Source: Ophiocordyceps camponoti-saundersi (nom. inval.) (lineage: Eukaryota; Ascomycota; Sordariomycetes; Hypocreales; Ophiocordycipitaceae). Taken from it: 22,144 nucleotides of DNA. Every line of letters starts with the position of its first letter. The first letter of the stretch is position 1. A program made the position numbers and the translations under genes. The stretch is taken from the NCBI GenBank assembly GCA_003339415.1, contig PDHQ01000464.1:1-22144 (forward strand), given 5' to 3'. This document shows positions 10,541 to 19,079 of this stretch, piece after piece. The notes beneath the pieces were generated by a model. The model worked only from the letters and a program-made list of their open reading frames with translations, made no database searches and was not told the DNA's origin.

Positions 10541-10857
10541 TTTAACGACAGCTTGCCCGCGCTAGCAAGGGTAACCCCCCCTCTCGCCTTAGAGGGGTAT
10601 ATACCGGCCTATATAAGCAGTACGTACCGCTGCTCTCCTTATCTTTCCTTATCTTATCCTTCTTTCCTTATCTTTCCTTATATTATATAATATTACCGTA
10701 GCTAATAGCTACTTCCTTTATACGCGTCGCGTATCTTACTTAGCCCCGAGCTGGCCGCGGTCCTACCGCGCTACGGGGGGTTTTACCTCTTATAGGAGAG
10801 TTTTTCCTACTTAATATATTATCGAGGTTCTAGCAGCTTTTATAGCTATTAGCGTAA
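10541..10857 (+). promoter_or_regulatory. GC-rich structured island, LTR- or promoter-like
   Basis: This is the least RIP-mutated, most GC-rich part of the window. In order it has: CTTGC/GCAAG (10552-10556, 10565-10569); CCCCTCT/AGAGGGG with a 6-base loop (10578-10584, 10591-10597); TATA-like 'tatata' and 'ctatataagcag' (about 10599-10620); a long CT-rich tract of repeated 'cttatctttc' words (10632-10685); ATACGCG-T-CGCGTAT (10720-10734); and a nested hairpin CGCGGT-cct-ACCGCG (10756-10770) inside CCCCG/CGGGG (10744-10748, 10774-10778). A TATA box followed by a pyrimidine tract resembles a fungal Ty3/gypsy LTR, and the start 'taacgacag' is LTR-like. It could be a solo LTR in the LINE, or the LINE's own structured 3' end. 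Confidence 0.5.
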
Positions 10858-10877
10858 TAATATAATAATAATAATAA
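10858..10877 (+). repeat. LINE 3' tail, AAT/ATA repeat
   Basis: A short run of ATA/AAT units directly precedes and merges with the right target-site copy. Non-LTR retrotransposons end in poly(A) or short tandem repeats at the target-primed end, so this orients the LINE with its 3' end at the higher coordinate, in agreement with the direction of ORF1 and ORF2. Confidence 0.7.
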
Positions 10878-10888
10878 GAGCCCTTATA
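10871..10888. repeat. Target-site duplication, right copy (18 bp)
   Basis: Identical to 4394-4411. The spacing between copies is 6477 bp, divisible by three. The minus-strand RT frame that ends here (agg at 10884, gct at 10881) is the same frame that continues from 4407 and 4404 towards the YIDD box. Removing the insert plus one copy therefore rejoins the host frame exactly. Confidence 0.85.
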
Positions 10889-11270
10889 AGTCTAAATAAA
10901 ATAATTATTTATTTAAAAAAGTTATATTAAATTTTAAATACTATTTTTTATTCCTCTCTTTTTATAATTTATATTTTATAAAAGCTTATATAATATCTAG
11001 CTTTATAAGCTATTAAAACTTAGCTAATAATTAAAGGGTATTATTAAGTAAAGGAAGCGAGTACTTATCTAAGATTATAATTGCGTTTAATACGCGGAAA
11101 TTTATATAAAACTATAATTCTCCCTCGGGTTTCTTTACGAAGAGGACTAAAGTACTTATAGGCAAGCTATTAAGTTAGATAAAGCTTTTTTAAAAGAGGT
11201 CTTATAATATCTTCTTAAAGATAAGTAATTCCTCTTTTAATATATTATAAAAGGGGCTAAATAAAATCTA
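10871..11270 (-). pseudogene. Chromovirus RT (first half), degraded
   Basis: On the minus strand, Val-Leu-Phe-Val-Lys-Lys-Pro-Glu-Gly-Glu is intact at 11118-11147, the start of the RT fingers. It is followed by the Asn-Phe-Arg-Val-Leu-Asn-Ala equivalent of D-Y-R-x-L-N and by Asp-Lys-Tyr-Ser-Leu-Pro-Leu (11043-11065; D-x-Y-P-L-P). Next come the Lys-Leu-Asp-Ile-Ile equivalent near 11000 and the K-I-R-x-x-x-G-x-E-W-K-T-A-F block near 10925-10980. Upstream at about 11180-11260 lies the L-K-E-E-L linker before the fingers. A one-base frame slip is needed between about 10935 and 10900 before the F-G-L-x-R-A-P block at 10876-10899. The rest of the domain is at 3640-4411, beyond the LINE. Confidence 0.92.
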
Positions 11271-11779
11271 AAGTTTTTTACTATTTACTTTTTTTAAGCG
11301 GTATATAATAATTAATATTTTTTTTATATAAGTTTAACTTATCCGTCTTTTATTTATAAAAAAAAGGAAATATATTATAGAATTTTATTAAAATATATTA
11401 TTATAGCTAGTTATCTATTAAGGGAATCTTATTTTATAATACTTTTTCTATATTTTTAACTTTTATTACTTATTTCTAAATATTTAGCTAGGTTTTTCTT
11501 CTAATAATATAGTTCTTTTTATCTTCTTTTTACTTCTCTAATAAAAGTAAAGCTATATAAATATATTATACTTAAAATCTCTTTAGTTAGTTAAGAATAA
11601 GTATTAGTAACCTGCAGTTATTATTATAAATCTTTATAATATATATAATTTTTATAAAAAATTAAGTAAGACTTTATATATTATAGCTAAAGCTTACTAG
11701 AGATAATTAGGAAATTAATATCTAATATTATATATATTATAATTAATTAACTAAAGCTATCTACCTTAAGCGAGAGCTA

Positions 11780-11960
11780 AGTAATATTTAATACTTTTAG
11801 TTTATTTATTATAGCTTTTTTTACTTATTAAAGTAAGATTCTTTTTATTAATATTTATAAATCTTATATTAGCTATAAGCTTATTATAAAATAGCTTTTA
11901 TAGCTTTTACTAATTAATATATTTATAAGTTTTAAATTATTTAGAATTATAGGAATTTTA
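11780..11960 (-). pseudogene. Probable retroviral-type aspartic protease (degraded)
   Basis: A minus-strand frame around 11840-11930 reads Leu-Ile-Asn-Ile-Leu-Ile-Ser-Lys-Ser-Tyr-Lys-Ser-Tyr, followed by Ile-Ser-Leu and Leu-Ile. This can be read as the protease flap and active-site region with a mutated L-I-D-S-G/S core. It lies between gag (12250-12900) and RT (below 11270), where the protease belongs in a gypsy Pol. The catalytic Asp is not preserved and the match is short, so this rests partly on position. Confidence 0.5.
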
Positions 11961-12249
11961 GTAAATAAGGCTTATAGTTTAAATTAAAGGATATTTTCTC
12001 TTCCTTTATTTATACTACTTTATCCTCTAAGACGCTATAATATCTTAAAGCTATTCTTTTCCCTAATTATTATTAGAGATATATTCCTTAACTTAGGGCA
12101 GGATTTCTATATAATAAATATAGGTTTCTTTTAAAGCTTTCTATTAAAGCTTTTAAAAAGGTTAAAAAGTATAGTTATATATAAGATAAGTATTTAATTT
12201 ATATTTTATATAAAAGCCTAATATCTTATATTATTCTAATATTAATCTT

Positions 12250-12950
12250 TTTACTTATTTAGTTTAAGGGGTATTTTATAGCATTTAGGCTAAAGTCTTA
12301 TTATAGCTACTATGTTTCCTTTTTAGTATTTTCTTTTTCTTATCTCTTATAATATTTATCGGGATATCTCTATCCGCGTCTTTTCTTAATTTTAAGTTTA
12401 TAGGAATACTTTTAGCGCCTCCTATATACTTATTAAGGTTAGGTTAGTATTTCTTAGCTACTTTAAGAAAGCGTAAAGTTTATTTAAATAACTAAGTAAG
12501 TTTTTATAGATAATTAATAAATAAAGAGTACTTATAAAGTATATTAATTATAATTAGAAAGTTTCGAAATATTAGGGAGAGGGCCTTATATAGCTAAGTT
12601 AATTTCGCGGAATTATCTTAACTTATAAATCTAATAATAATAGCAAAAACTTCTTCGAATTTAGGAATAAAGTCGCCGAATATTTACTTATTACGGTAAA
12701 CTAAAGCCCTTTTTTATTCCTAGATATTACTAAAAGTCTAATAAAGGTAGTTAAAGAAGTTTCTTAGATACCTCTTTTTACTAAAGCTACTAAACTATTA
12801 GAAAGCTGATATTTTCCGTATTTTATCCTTAGAATAGTAGTTTAGAATTTATACTTAAATATAATCTATATTCCTAGCTTTACTTTAAAGCTTATTAATA
12901 TTCTATTAGTAAATTAAATAACTTATAAAAAAGTAAAAAAAATCTAGTAA
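12250..12950 (-). pseudogene. Chromovirus Gag (retrotransposon gag core), degraded
   Basis: On the minus strand from about 12770, a long frame reads Arg-Tyr-Leu-Arg-Asn-Phe-Phe-Asn-Tyr-Leu and later Phe-Gly-Asp-Phe-Ile-Pro-Lys-Phe-Glu-Glu (about 12650-12690). This is the usual gag-core pattern, an F-x-x-F-x-P-x-F-E-E helix following a Y-L-R-x-x-F segment. A Leu-Tyr-Lys-Ala-Leu-Ser segment follows, then a basic, Lys-rich tail down to about 12290. Gag would form the particle. The tail should contain a zinc knuckle, which I could not identify. The N-terminal half would extend toward 13400 but is too eroded to place a start. Confidence 0.72.
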
Positions 12951-13428
12951 TTTATTTTACTTAAGCTAAGGTTTCTTTTACTTTATAAAGGCCGCGTTAA
13001 TCTAAGCTTAGTTAAGCGTAGCTTTAGCGAAGATTAGTTTAATAAGGTTTATTTATAGTATTTTCCTAAAGGCGTCTATACGCGTAGCTATAAGTTCCTA
13101 AGTATATTCCGCTTTTTTTGTTATAAGGAAAGTTATAGCTTATTATTAGATAGCTAACTACGCTTCTTATAATATAGCTTTTTACTCCGCTTTTTTATTT
13201 AAAAGAAAAGTATTAGCTTACTTTTTAAAATTCTATTCTATATACTTTAATATTTACTAATAATATTCTTTTTTATCTTTTATTATATATTATATTACCT
13301 ATATTTATTATTTTAATAACTAAACTTATAGCTTTTATTATAAAAGTTATTAATATCTACTAAAGCTAGCTTAAGATTACTAAAGCTTTTTTATTTAGTT
13401 TTAAAAGTTAGCTATTCCGATTTAACTT
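12951..13428. other. Unassigned RIP-degraded sequence upstream of Gag
   Basis: This stretch should hold the N-terminal part of the chromovirus gag and possibly leader or LTR sequence. It retains a few CG-rich words (for example around 12990-13085), but I could not read a convincing gag frame, a primer-binding site or an LTR border in it. Confidence 0.35.
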
Positions 13429-13479
13429 AATTTAATTAATTTAATTAATTTAATTAATTTAATTAATTTAATTAATTTA
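13429..13479. repeat. 9-bp-period tandem repeat (AATTTAATT)n
   Basis: There are five full units of aatttaatt plus a 6-base partial unit, with no mismatches. It lies just past the probable 5' end of the chromovirus gag. It carries no C or G and so is invisible to RIP. Confidence 0.95.
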
Positions 13480-14878
13480 TTAATATTAAAAATAAAAGTA
13501 GAAATTTATAAGGAAAAAATATATAATTTTATTAAAAGACTAGTTAAAGGGATATTTATTTACTAAGCTATATATAATAATAATTATATATAGCAAGCTT
13601 TTAAAAAAGCTATACTCTAGTATACTAAATAGCTATATATACCGCTTTTTCTTTTAGAGCTTATTTACCTTTTTATTTAATAGTCCTTTTTATCTTATCT
13701 TATTTAATCTTTCCGCTATAAGCTTTTAAGCTAGATAATAATAGCTTTATTCTTTAATTATAAGGCTAATTTATATATTTTATATTTAGGGTAATAACTT
13801 AAATATAATATAAGGGCTAGACTCTTATAAAAGATATAAGATTTATTATAGCTTAGATTATTTTATATATTTTTTTAAAAAGTTTAAGCTATTTTTTATT
13901 TATTTTAAATAAATTTTTAAACGAAATAGAAATATATTTTTATTACTTATAAAAATATATATTATATATTAAAAACCTCTCGTAAGGTAAAGTACTTTTT
14001 ATAACTTAATAAATTTAAAAAAAAGGTATAGGGTAAAATAAAATATAATTGAAAAATTAAAAAAACTTTACTTTAGCCTTTAAAGCTTACTTATATTTTT
14101 TATAAAGTTTATTTATAAGTTAATATTATATTATTTAAATTAAAAGAATAATTATATAAAATAGCTACTTATTACTTTAGTTTAATATATTTTATAAATA
14201 AAATATAAAAAATGTAAAAAAATTAAATTAAAAAATATATATTCTATTTAGCTATAAGCTATATTTTTCTTTTAATTATAAAGCTATTATTAGCTTTTTT
14301 TCTAAGTTTTCCATTTAAATAAAAAAAGTCTTTTAAAGAAATTATTATAAATAAAGGTAAATTAATAATTATAACTTAATATGAAAAATATTATAAGGAA
14401 TCTTAGAAAATCTATTATTTTAAAAGATTTAATTTATATTTTTAACGCTATTATTAAAAAAGTTATTTTTTTAAAAAAAAATTTCTATCCGTATTTTAAT
14501 TTATTATACTAAGAAAAACTTAGTAAGGAAAAAAAGGTAAAAAAGAGAAAGTAATTTATAACTAAGGCTATAATAAGCTTACTAAGCTAAAAAAAAATAT
14601 TATATAAAAAAAACCTTGTTCTTTTTTAAAAAACTTATTAATTATTTATTTTTCTTTAATTAAGCTTTAAAAATAAATATTAATCTTTTTAATATTTAGT
14701 ATAAAATAGTATATAAAATCTTTATAATTTTTTTAAAAATTTATTTAAAAAAAATAGCTTTATAATATAAAATATTATAAGTAAAGTAAGTTTTAAAAAC
14801 TTTAAAATATAATTATTTAATAATTATAATAAATTCTTAAAATAACTATATTTTTTTATTAATATTTTTATAATAATT
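13480..14878. other. Extremely AT-rich non-coding stretch
   Basis: Composition shifts here, most strongly from about 13860 to 14870. G and C become rare and long A and T homopolymer runs appear (for example 14461-14490 and 14580-14630). No ancestral frame or family motif was recognised on either strand. It may be deeply eroded transposon DNA, a former LTR or leader of the neighbouring elements, or intrinsically AT-rich DNA such as a centromere-like segment. Confidence 0.45.
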
Positions 14879-16762
14879 ATAAGAAAATAAGTAAAATTAT
14901 ATAATAATAATAATATTTATACGCTAATATACCTTATATAGCTTAAAACTATTTTATATATATTTTAAAAAAGGGAAAAACTAAAAAGCTTAAAGTAAAA
15001 CCTTTCTTTTAAGTATTACCTTAACTTTAAGTTAAACCTTACCTATACCTAGCACATTATATATTTAATAAGTTAAGTATTAATTAGTAATTTAAAAGCT
15101 AATATTTCCTTTAAAGTAAACTTTATAATAGTAAAAATATATATAAATTAAGTTTAATATAAAGTTTATATAACTTATTTATTTTTTTAAATTATTATTA
15201 TAGCTATAAACTATATCTTTATATTTAATTAAAATAGCCTTAATAATTTAATTAACTAAGGCCTAATTAATATAGCTTAGAAATATATAAAGGTTTTACT
15301 ATTTAATAATAAACCTTATAATAGCTAATTAAAAAAAATAGCTAGATTATTATAATAAAGTTATAAATAAATATAAAGTTAAAGTTAAAGGAGAAGGTAA
15401 TATTATATTTACTTTTTAGTATTTCCGCCTTAGCTATTATTAATTTCTAGTTAGTGCTAAAAAAGGAGAAGGGGTAATATATATAAAGTTCTAATTTATA
15501 AACTTTTAAGGTTAAGTAATATATATATTCTTCGCTTAGTTTTATACCGCTCTTATTATAAAGTAAAATTAACTTTATTTAAAATAAGATTTTTAATAAA
15601 AAAAGTAATAATATAATTTTTTCCTATAAGCTATAAAATAAGTAAATTTACTTTTTATATATAAGATAGTAAAATATTTATTATATTATAGCTTTATTAT
15701 ATAATATTTAATAATATATTTAAATTAATAATATTTAAAATATTATTAAAATTAAACTTTTAATATATAAAATTTAGCGTTAAAAATCTTTACTTATATT
15801 ATTATATTTTTATTAGAAATTTAATTTATATTTATTATATTATTAATAACAATTATTAAAGAACTCCGCTAAGTTTTTATATAAAAATTTTTTATATATA
15901 ATTATATTATTAAAATTTTATTTAATAATTTAATTTTTTTTAAAAAAGCTGTTTTATTACTTTATTATAAAGCTTATATTAATACTTTTTTTATAATAAG
16001 AATATAACCTTTATTAATTAAATATACTTTCTTTTTAAAAATAATATAAAGCTATTTTAAATTAAACTAAAGCTTATAAATAATATCTTAAAATATTATT
16101 ATATTATCGCCGCTAAGTAATTTCCTTATTATAAAAGCTTAGCTTTACTTATAAAACTTATAATTAATATTTATTATAATTATTTTAAAGCTTTAAATTT
16201 AAAATAAAGTAATAATAAAGTTAAAGTAAATTATAAATTATCGCTTATATTGCTTAAAAACTTACTTTTTCGATAATTTTTTTTAGCGCTTTAGCTATAA
16301 TTATAGCTTATATTAAAGAAATTCTACTCTCTCCGAATTTATAAAAAAGAGAGGAAACGGCGGCCGTAATAGCTAAGAAAATATTATTAACTAATAAAAT
16401 TAATATAAGGGGGGCTCCTCCTTAGACCCTTTTAAACTCTGCTACTTATTTAATAATTACCTATATAGAAATAAAAGCGTTTTTTAAAATAATTTTATTA
16501 ATATTTAATTTAGCTTTTAATAAAGTAATAAGTATAGTAAACTTTTAAGTCTAAGATTACTATAATTTAAAATAAAGCTATATTCTAAGTAAAAAAATTT
16601 TATAGTTATAATTAACTTATATAGCGTTACTATCCCTTTTAAAGTTATTTTAAGCGTAGCTTATTATTATTATAAGATAATAAAAGGAGCGGAGTTTATT
16701 TATAATATAAAAATAAGAAGTTTATATTTATATTACTATAAGCGTAAAGTTTATAGAATATA
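14879..16762. repeat. 1.88-kb dispersed repeat, copy A (direct)
   Basis: This copy is collinear with 19080-20959 at a constant offset of about 4,200 bp and is similar along its whole length. Shared anchors include 'aagggaaaaact', 'tttaagttaaacc', 'ttaataagttaagtatta', 'tatatattcttcgct', 'aaaagagaggaaac' and 'attattataagataataaaa'. Differences are mainly C/T and A/G, and copy A usually has the T or A. A plus-strand frame at about 16280-16760 reads the same protein-like series as copy B, including a Lys-Arg-Glu-Glu-Thr-Ala-Ala segment near 16350. The family is unidentified. No terminal inverted repeats or target duplications were found. Confidence 0.9.
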
Positions 16763-17012
16763 TAAAAGTTAAGTAAAATTATAAATAAAATAGTTCTTAG
16801 CTATAATAATATATTTTTATTTTTTTAGATTATTACTTATAATTATATAATTTATTAAGGTTTTTTTCTTATTAATATTTTTAAAAAACTTTTTTTAAAA
16901 AAGCTTTATTTTTAACTTTTTATTAAAAAATAAATAAAATAGCTAAAATTATAAGAAAATACTAATTAAAGGCGCTTTTAATATTATTTTTTTTTTAAAA
17001 ATTAAAAAATAT
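16763..17012. other. AT-rich spacer, nothing recognised
   Basis: This short interval between copy A and the palindromic element has homopolymer T runs around 16860-16920 and 16985-16998. No frame, motif or repeat relationship to other parts of the window was seen. Confidence 0.4.
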
Positions 17013-17226
17013 AATTAAGGCTAGTAACTAATTTTTTAGTTTTTAGTTAGTTACTAACTAATAAAAAACTAATTAAGAACTAAAACTAACTAACTAAAAT
17101 TAGTTATTATAGTAACTTTAGTTAGTTAGTAACTAATTTAATTATTAAAAATAAGGACTTTAGTTAGTTAGTTTTAACTAACTAAAAAAAGACTAAAAAG
17201 TTATTAACTAATTTTAAACCTTAATT
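17013..17226. repeat. 214-bp palindromic (foldback or MITE-like) element
   Basis: The termini are AATTAAGG (17013-17020) and CCTTAATT (17219-17226), exact inverse complements. Further in, TTTTTAGT...TTTTAGTTAGTTA on the left (17033-17053) pairs with TAACTAACTAAAA...ACTAAAAA on the right (17175-17199). The interior is made of TAGTTAGT and ACTAACTA words in both orientations, so most of the element can fold on itself. No coding capacity is present. It could be a non-autonomous DNA transposon or a satellite-derived palindrome. No target duplication outside the AATTAAGG ends was confirmed. Confidence 0.7.
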
Positions 17227-17352
17227 TAAAGTAAAGTAGCACCTCTTAGTTTAATAAAAAAGAGCGCCACGCTTTTTAAGCTTAATAAGGGGGGCTATAA
17301 GGTTTAAGAATTAAGGTATAAAATCGTAATAAAAATTAGTAAACTTAAAAAA

Positions 17353-18172
17353 ACTATAAATACCTTAGATATAAGTTAATATTTCTTATTTTAAAATTAT
17401 AAAGACTTTAGGAAAGTCTAGTTATATTTTTTACTAATATAAATAATAAACTTTAAGTATTTAACCTCTTTAACCGTAAAGTTATATTTAGTAAAGTTAA
17501 GAAAAAGCCTAACTTAGTAAAGATATAAAAGTATTATATATACTTTATACTAATAGTTAAATTAAAAGCCTTTTAAATAGGTAAAAGTATTATTTAAATA
17601 TATTATAATAAAATACCTTAAGAAATTACTTATAGTAATATTAATATTACGCTAAAATATAATAAGCGCGCTTATAAAATTAAAAAAAATAAATAAAATA
17701 TTTAAAAAAGCTAAATTATATTTATAAAGCTATAAGGTATTCCTCGCCTTTTATAATATAAAGCTTATAAAAAGTAATATAAATATTTAGCTTTATAAAC
17801 TAATAAGTATTAAAAAAATTATAAAGTATTTTCTAAATAAGTAGAAAAAAGTAATAGTTTTACTCTATTACTTTATTTAAAGTATAATAATTAATATAAA
17901 AACGCTACTTATTACTTAGCTTTTTAATAAGTAAAATAAGGGCGGTTATAAGTAAGAAGCTTATATAAATTTACTCTTTATTTATTAAGTTAGTAATTTA
18001 CTTATAAACTTTAACTAGGTGCTTATAAAGTATATTATAAAGCGGCTCTTAAAGTAAAAAAAGGAAGAACTAATTAAGTTATTAGTAAATCTAAATATAA
18101 TAGTTATAATTATTATAAGAAAAAAGTAAAATATTTACTTTTCTTTTATTAAAAAAATTAGTAAAATTTAAT
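17353..18172 (+). pseudogene. Unidentified degraded Lys-rich ORF
   Basis: One plus-strand frame starting at 17353 reads through about 820 bases as a coherent Lys/Leu/Asn/Ile-rich, mostly helical protein. Its stop codons are TAA and TAG at places where Gln would fit, as in the recognisable elements of this window. Segments such as Lys-Asp-Phe-Arg-Lys-Val (near 17400) and Lys-Lys-Glu-Glu-Leu-Ile-Lys (near 18065) look protein-like. I recognise no family. It lies between the two 1.88-kb direct repeats and could belong to the same mobile element as they do. The limits are approximate. Confidence 0.4.
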
Positions 18173-18309
18173 ATTTTTAAAAGTAAAGTAAAGGTAATAG
18201 CTATAATAAAGGTTTTAATTTATAAAATATAAAAGATATCTTATAAGCTAATAGTAAGGAATTAGTAATTAATTTACTAATAAGATTTATAATAGATAAG
18301 GGCTGCGAA

Positions 18310-18765
18310 GATAAAGCTAAGAATAGCTATAATAAAGTAAGTAACTTAATAAAATTTAAAAAATAAAATAACTAGACTACTAATAAAGTATATTTTAATA
18401 TTCTATTTATTAAAATATAATAAAATATTATTATATACTATTTTAAGTAAGCTAAAAGTTAAGTTTTAAGTAAAGCTTAAAATTATATATATTATTATAA
18501 GTAATTATAAGCTATTAATATTAGCTATAAAGTAAATAAAGTAGCGGATAAATAAATATAGCTTAAAATATATATATTATTAATAGCGTATTTATATTAT
18601 AATATAAATTACTTATAAATAAGAGAGGGGAATTTACTTAAGCTAATAGCGTTATATAAAAGATTTACTTATAATATTTTAATAATTATAGCTATTATTT
18701 ACTTCTATAATAATAAAAAATATAAAATTTATAAATATAAGAAAAAAAACAGGAGGTAAGTTTAT
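18310..18765 (+). pseudogene. Second unidentified degraded ORF fragment
   Basis: A plus-strand frame continues the protein-like character after 18310. Asn-Lys-Val-Ala-Asp-Lys lies near 18535, and Ile-Arg-Glu-Gly-Asn-Leu-Leu-Lys-Leu follows near 18620-18650. The fragment ends in a Lys/Tyr-rich basic tail before 18765. No catalytic motif is visible. It could be the downstream part of the ORF at 17353 after a frameshift, or a separate gene. The family is unknown. Confidence 0.33.
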
Positions 18766-19079
18766 ATTTTAACTAATACTTATAAAATATTTATTTAATA
18801 TATTATAAGTAAAACTATTATAAAAGTACTCCTCTTATAAGAAACTTAATATAAGGGGGATTTATTTCCTTAATCTAAGGTAAGATTTTCCTCCTTTTTT
18901 ATAATATTAGTAAAATAAATTAAAAAGGCTAAGAGGTAAGGATTAAGCTTATATTTACGCGAGAAATAGCTAGCGCTATTATAATAAAAGTAATAGCTAT
19001 AAGCGCACTATTTTATAATCTTATTATTATTAGCTTAAGGTGCTTAATAATAATTCCTATTATTATAGCTAAAATAGCT
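18766..19079. other. Spacer before repeat copy B
   Basis: This AT-rich sequence has a few retained CT- and GG-rich words (18850-18900). No frame or motif was recognised. It shows no clear similarity to the sequence upstream of copy A, which places the left border of the repeat family near 19080. Confidence 0.4.

Larger units (their letters stand above)
4412..10870 (+). mobile_element. Tad1-like LINE (non-LTR retrotransposon), RIP-degraded
   Basis: This is a non-LTR retrotransposon on the plus strand, about 6.46 kb long. It is bounded on the left by the target-site copy and on the right by an (AAT/ATA)-type tail that runs into the second copy. It contains an ORF1 with three CCHC-type knuckles (5480-5665) and an ORF2 with RT and a C-terminal CxC-H-C motif. 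The architecture and the ORF1 knuckle spacing match the fungal Tad1 clade. It lies head-on against, and inside, the RT of the minus-strand chromovirus. The region after ORF2 (9310-10857) is unusually long for a 3' UTR and may hold another insertion. All frames carry numerous TAA/TAG codons, so it is dead. Confidence 0.88.
1785..12950 (-). mobile_element. Ty3/gypsy chromovirus relic, split by a nested LINE
   Basis: This is a degraded LTR retrotransposon of the chromodomain-bearing Ty3/gypsy type, on the minus strand. Recoverable domains run from high to low coordinates: gag core, aspartic protease, RT, RNase H, integrase, GPY/F-like segment and chromodomain, which is the canonical order for a chromovirus. 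Subtracting the nested insert (about 6.48 kb including one target-site copy) leaves about 4.7 kb of recognisable gag-pol, in line with a normal element. Frames are full of TAA/TAG at former Gln/Trp codons, and at least one small frameshift lies in the RT. I could not identify the LTRs. The 3' LTR should lie below about 1750 and the 5' LTR above about 13000. The domain assignments are strong but the outer ends are approximate. Confidence 0.9.

Noticed and set aside
10744..10778. tRNA gene in the GC-rich hairpin
   Set aside because: It has only a two-tier hairpin. There is no cloverleaf, no TTCGA-type T-loop and no B-box spacing.
11041..11270. A second, independent gypsy element distinct from that at 1785-4411
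   Set aside because: The two RT halves meet at the same codons, overlap only by the 18-bp duplication and share a frame at the junction, which fits one element split by the LINE.
13551..13700. 5' LTR of the chromovirus matching 1681-1760
   Set aside because: Some shared words (tatatt/ctct and ctatatata) appear by eye, but no collinear match could be built, so the LTRs remain unlocated.
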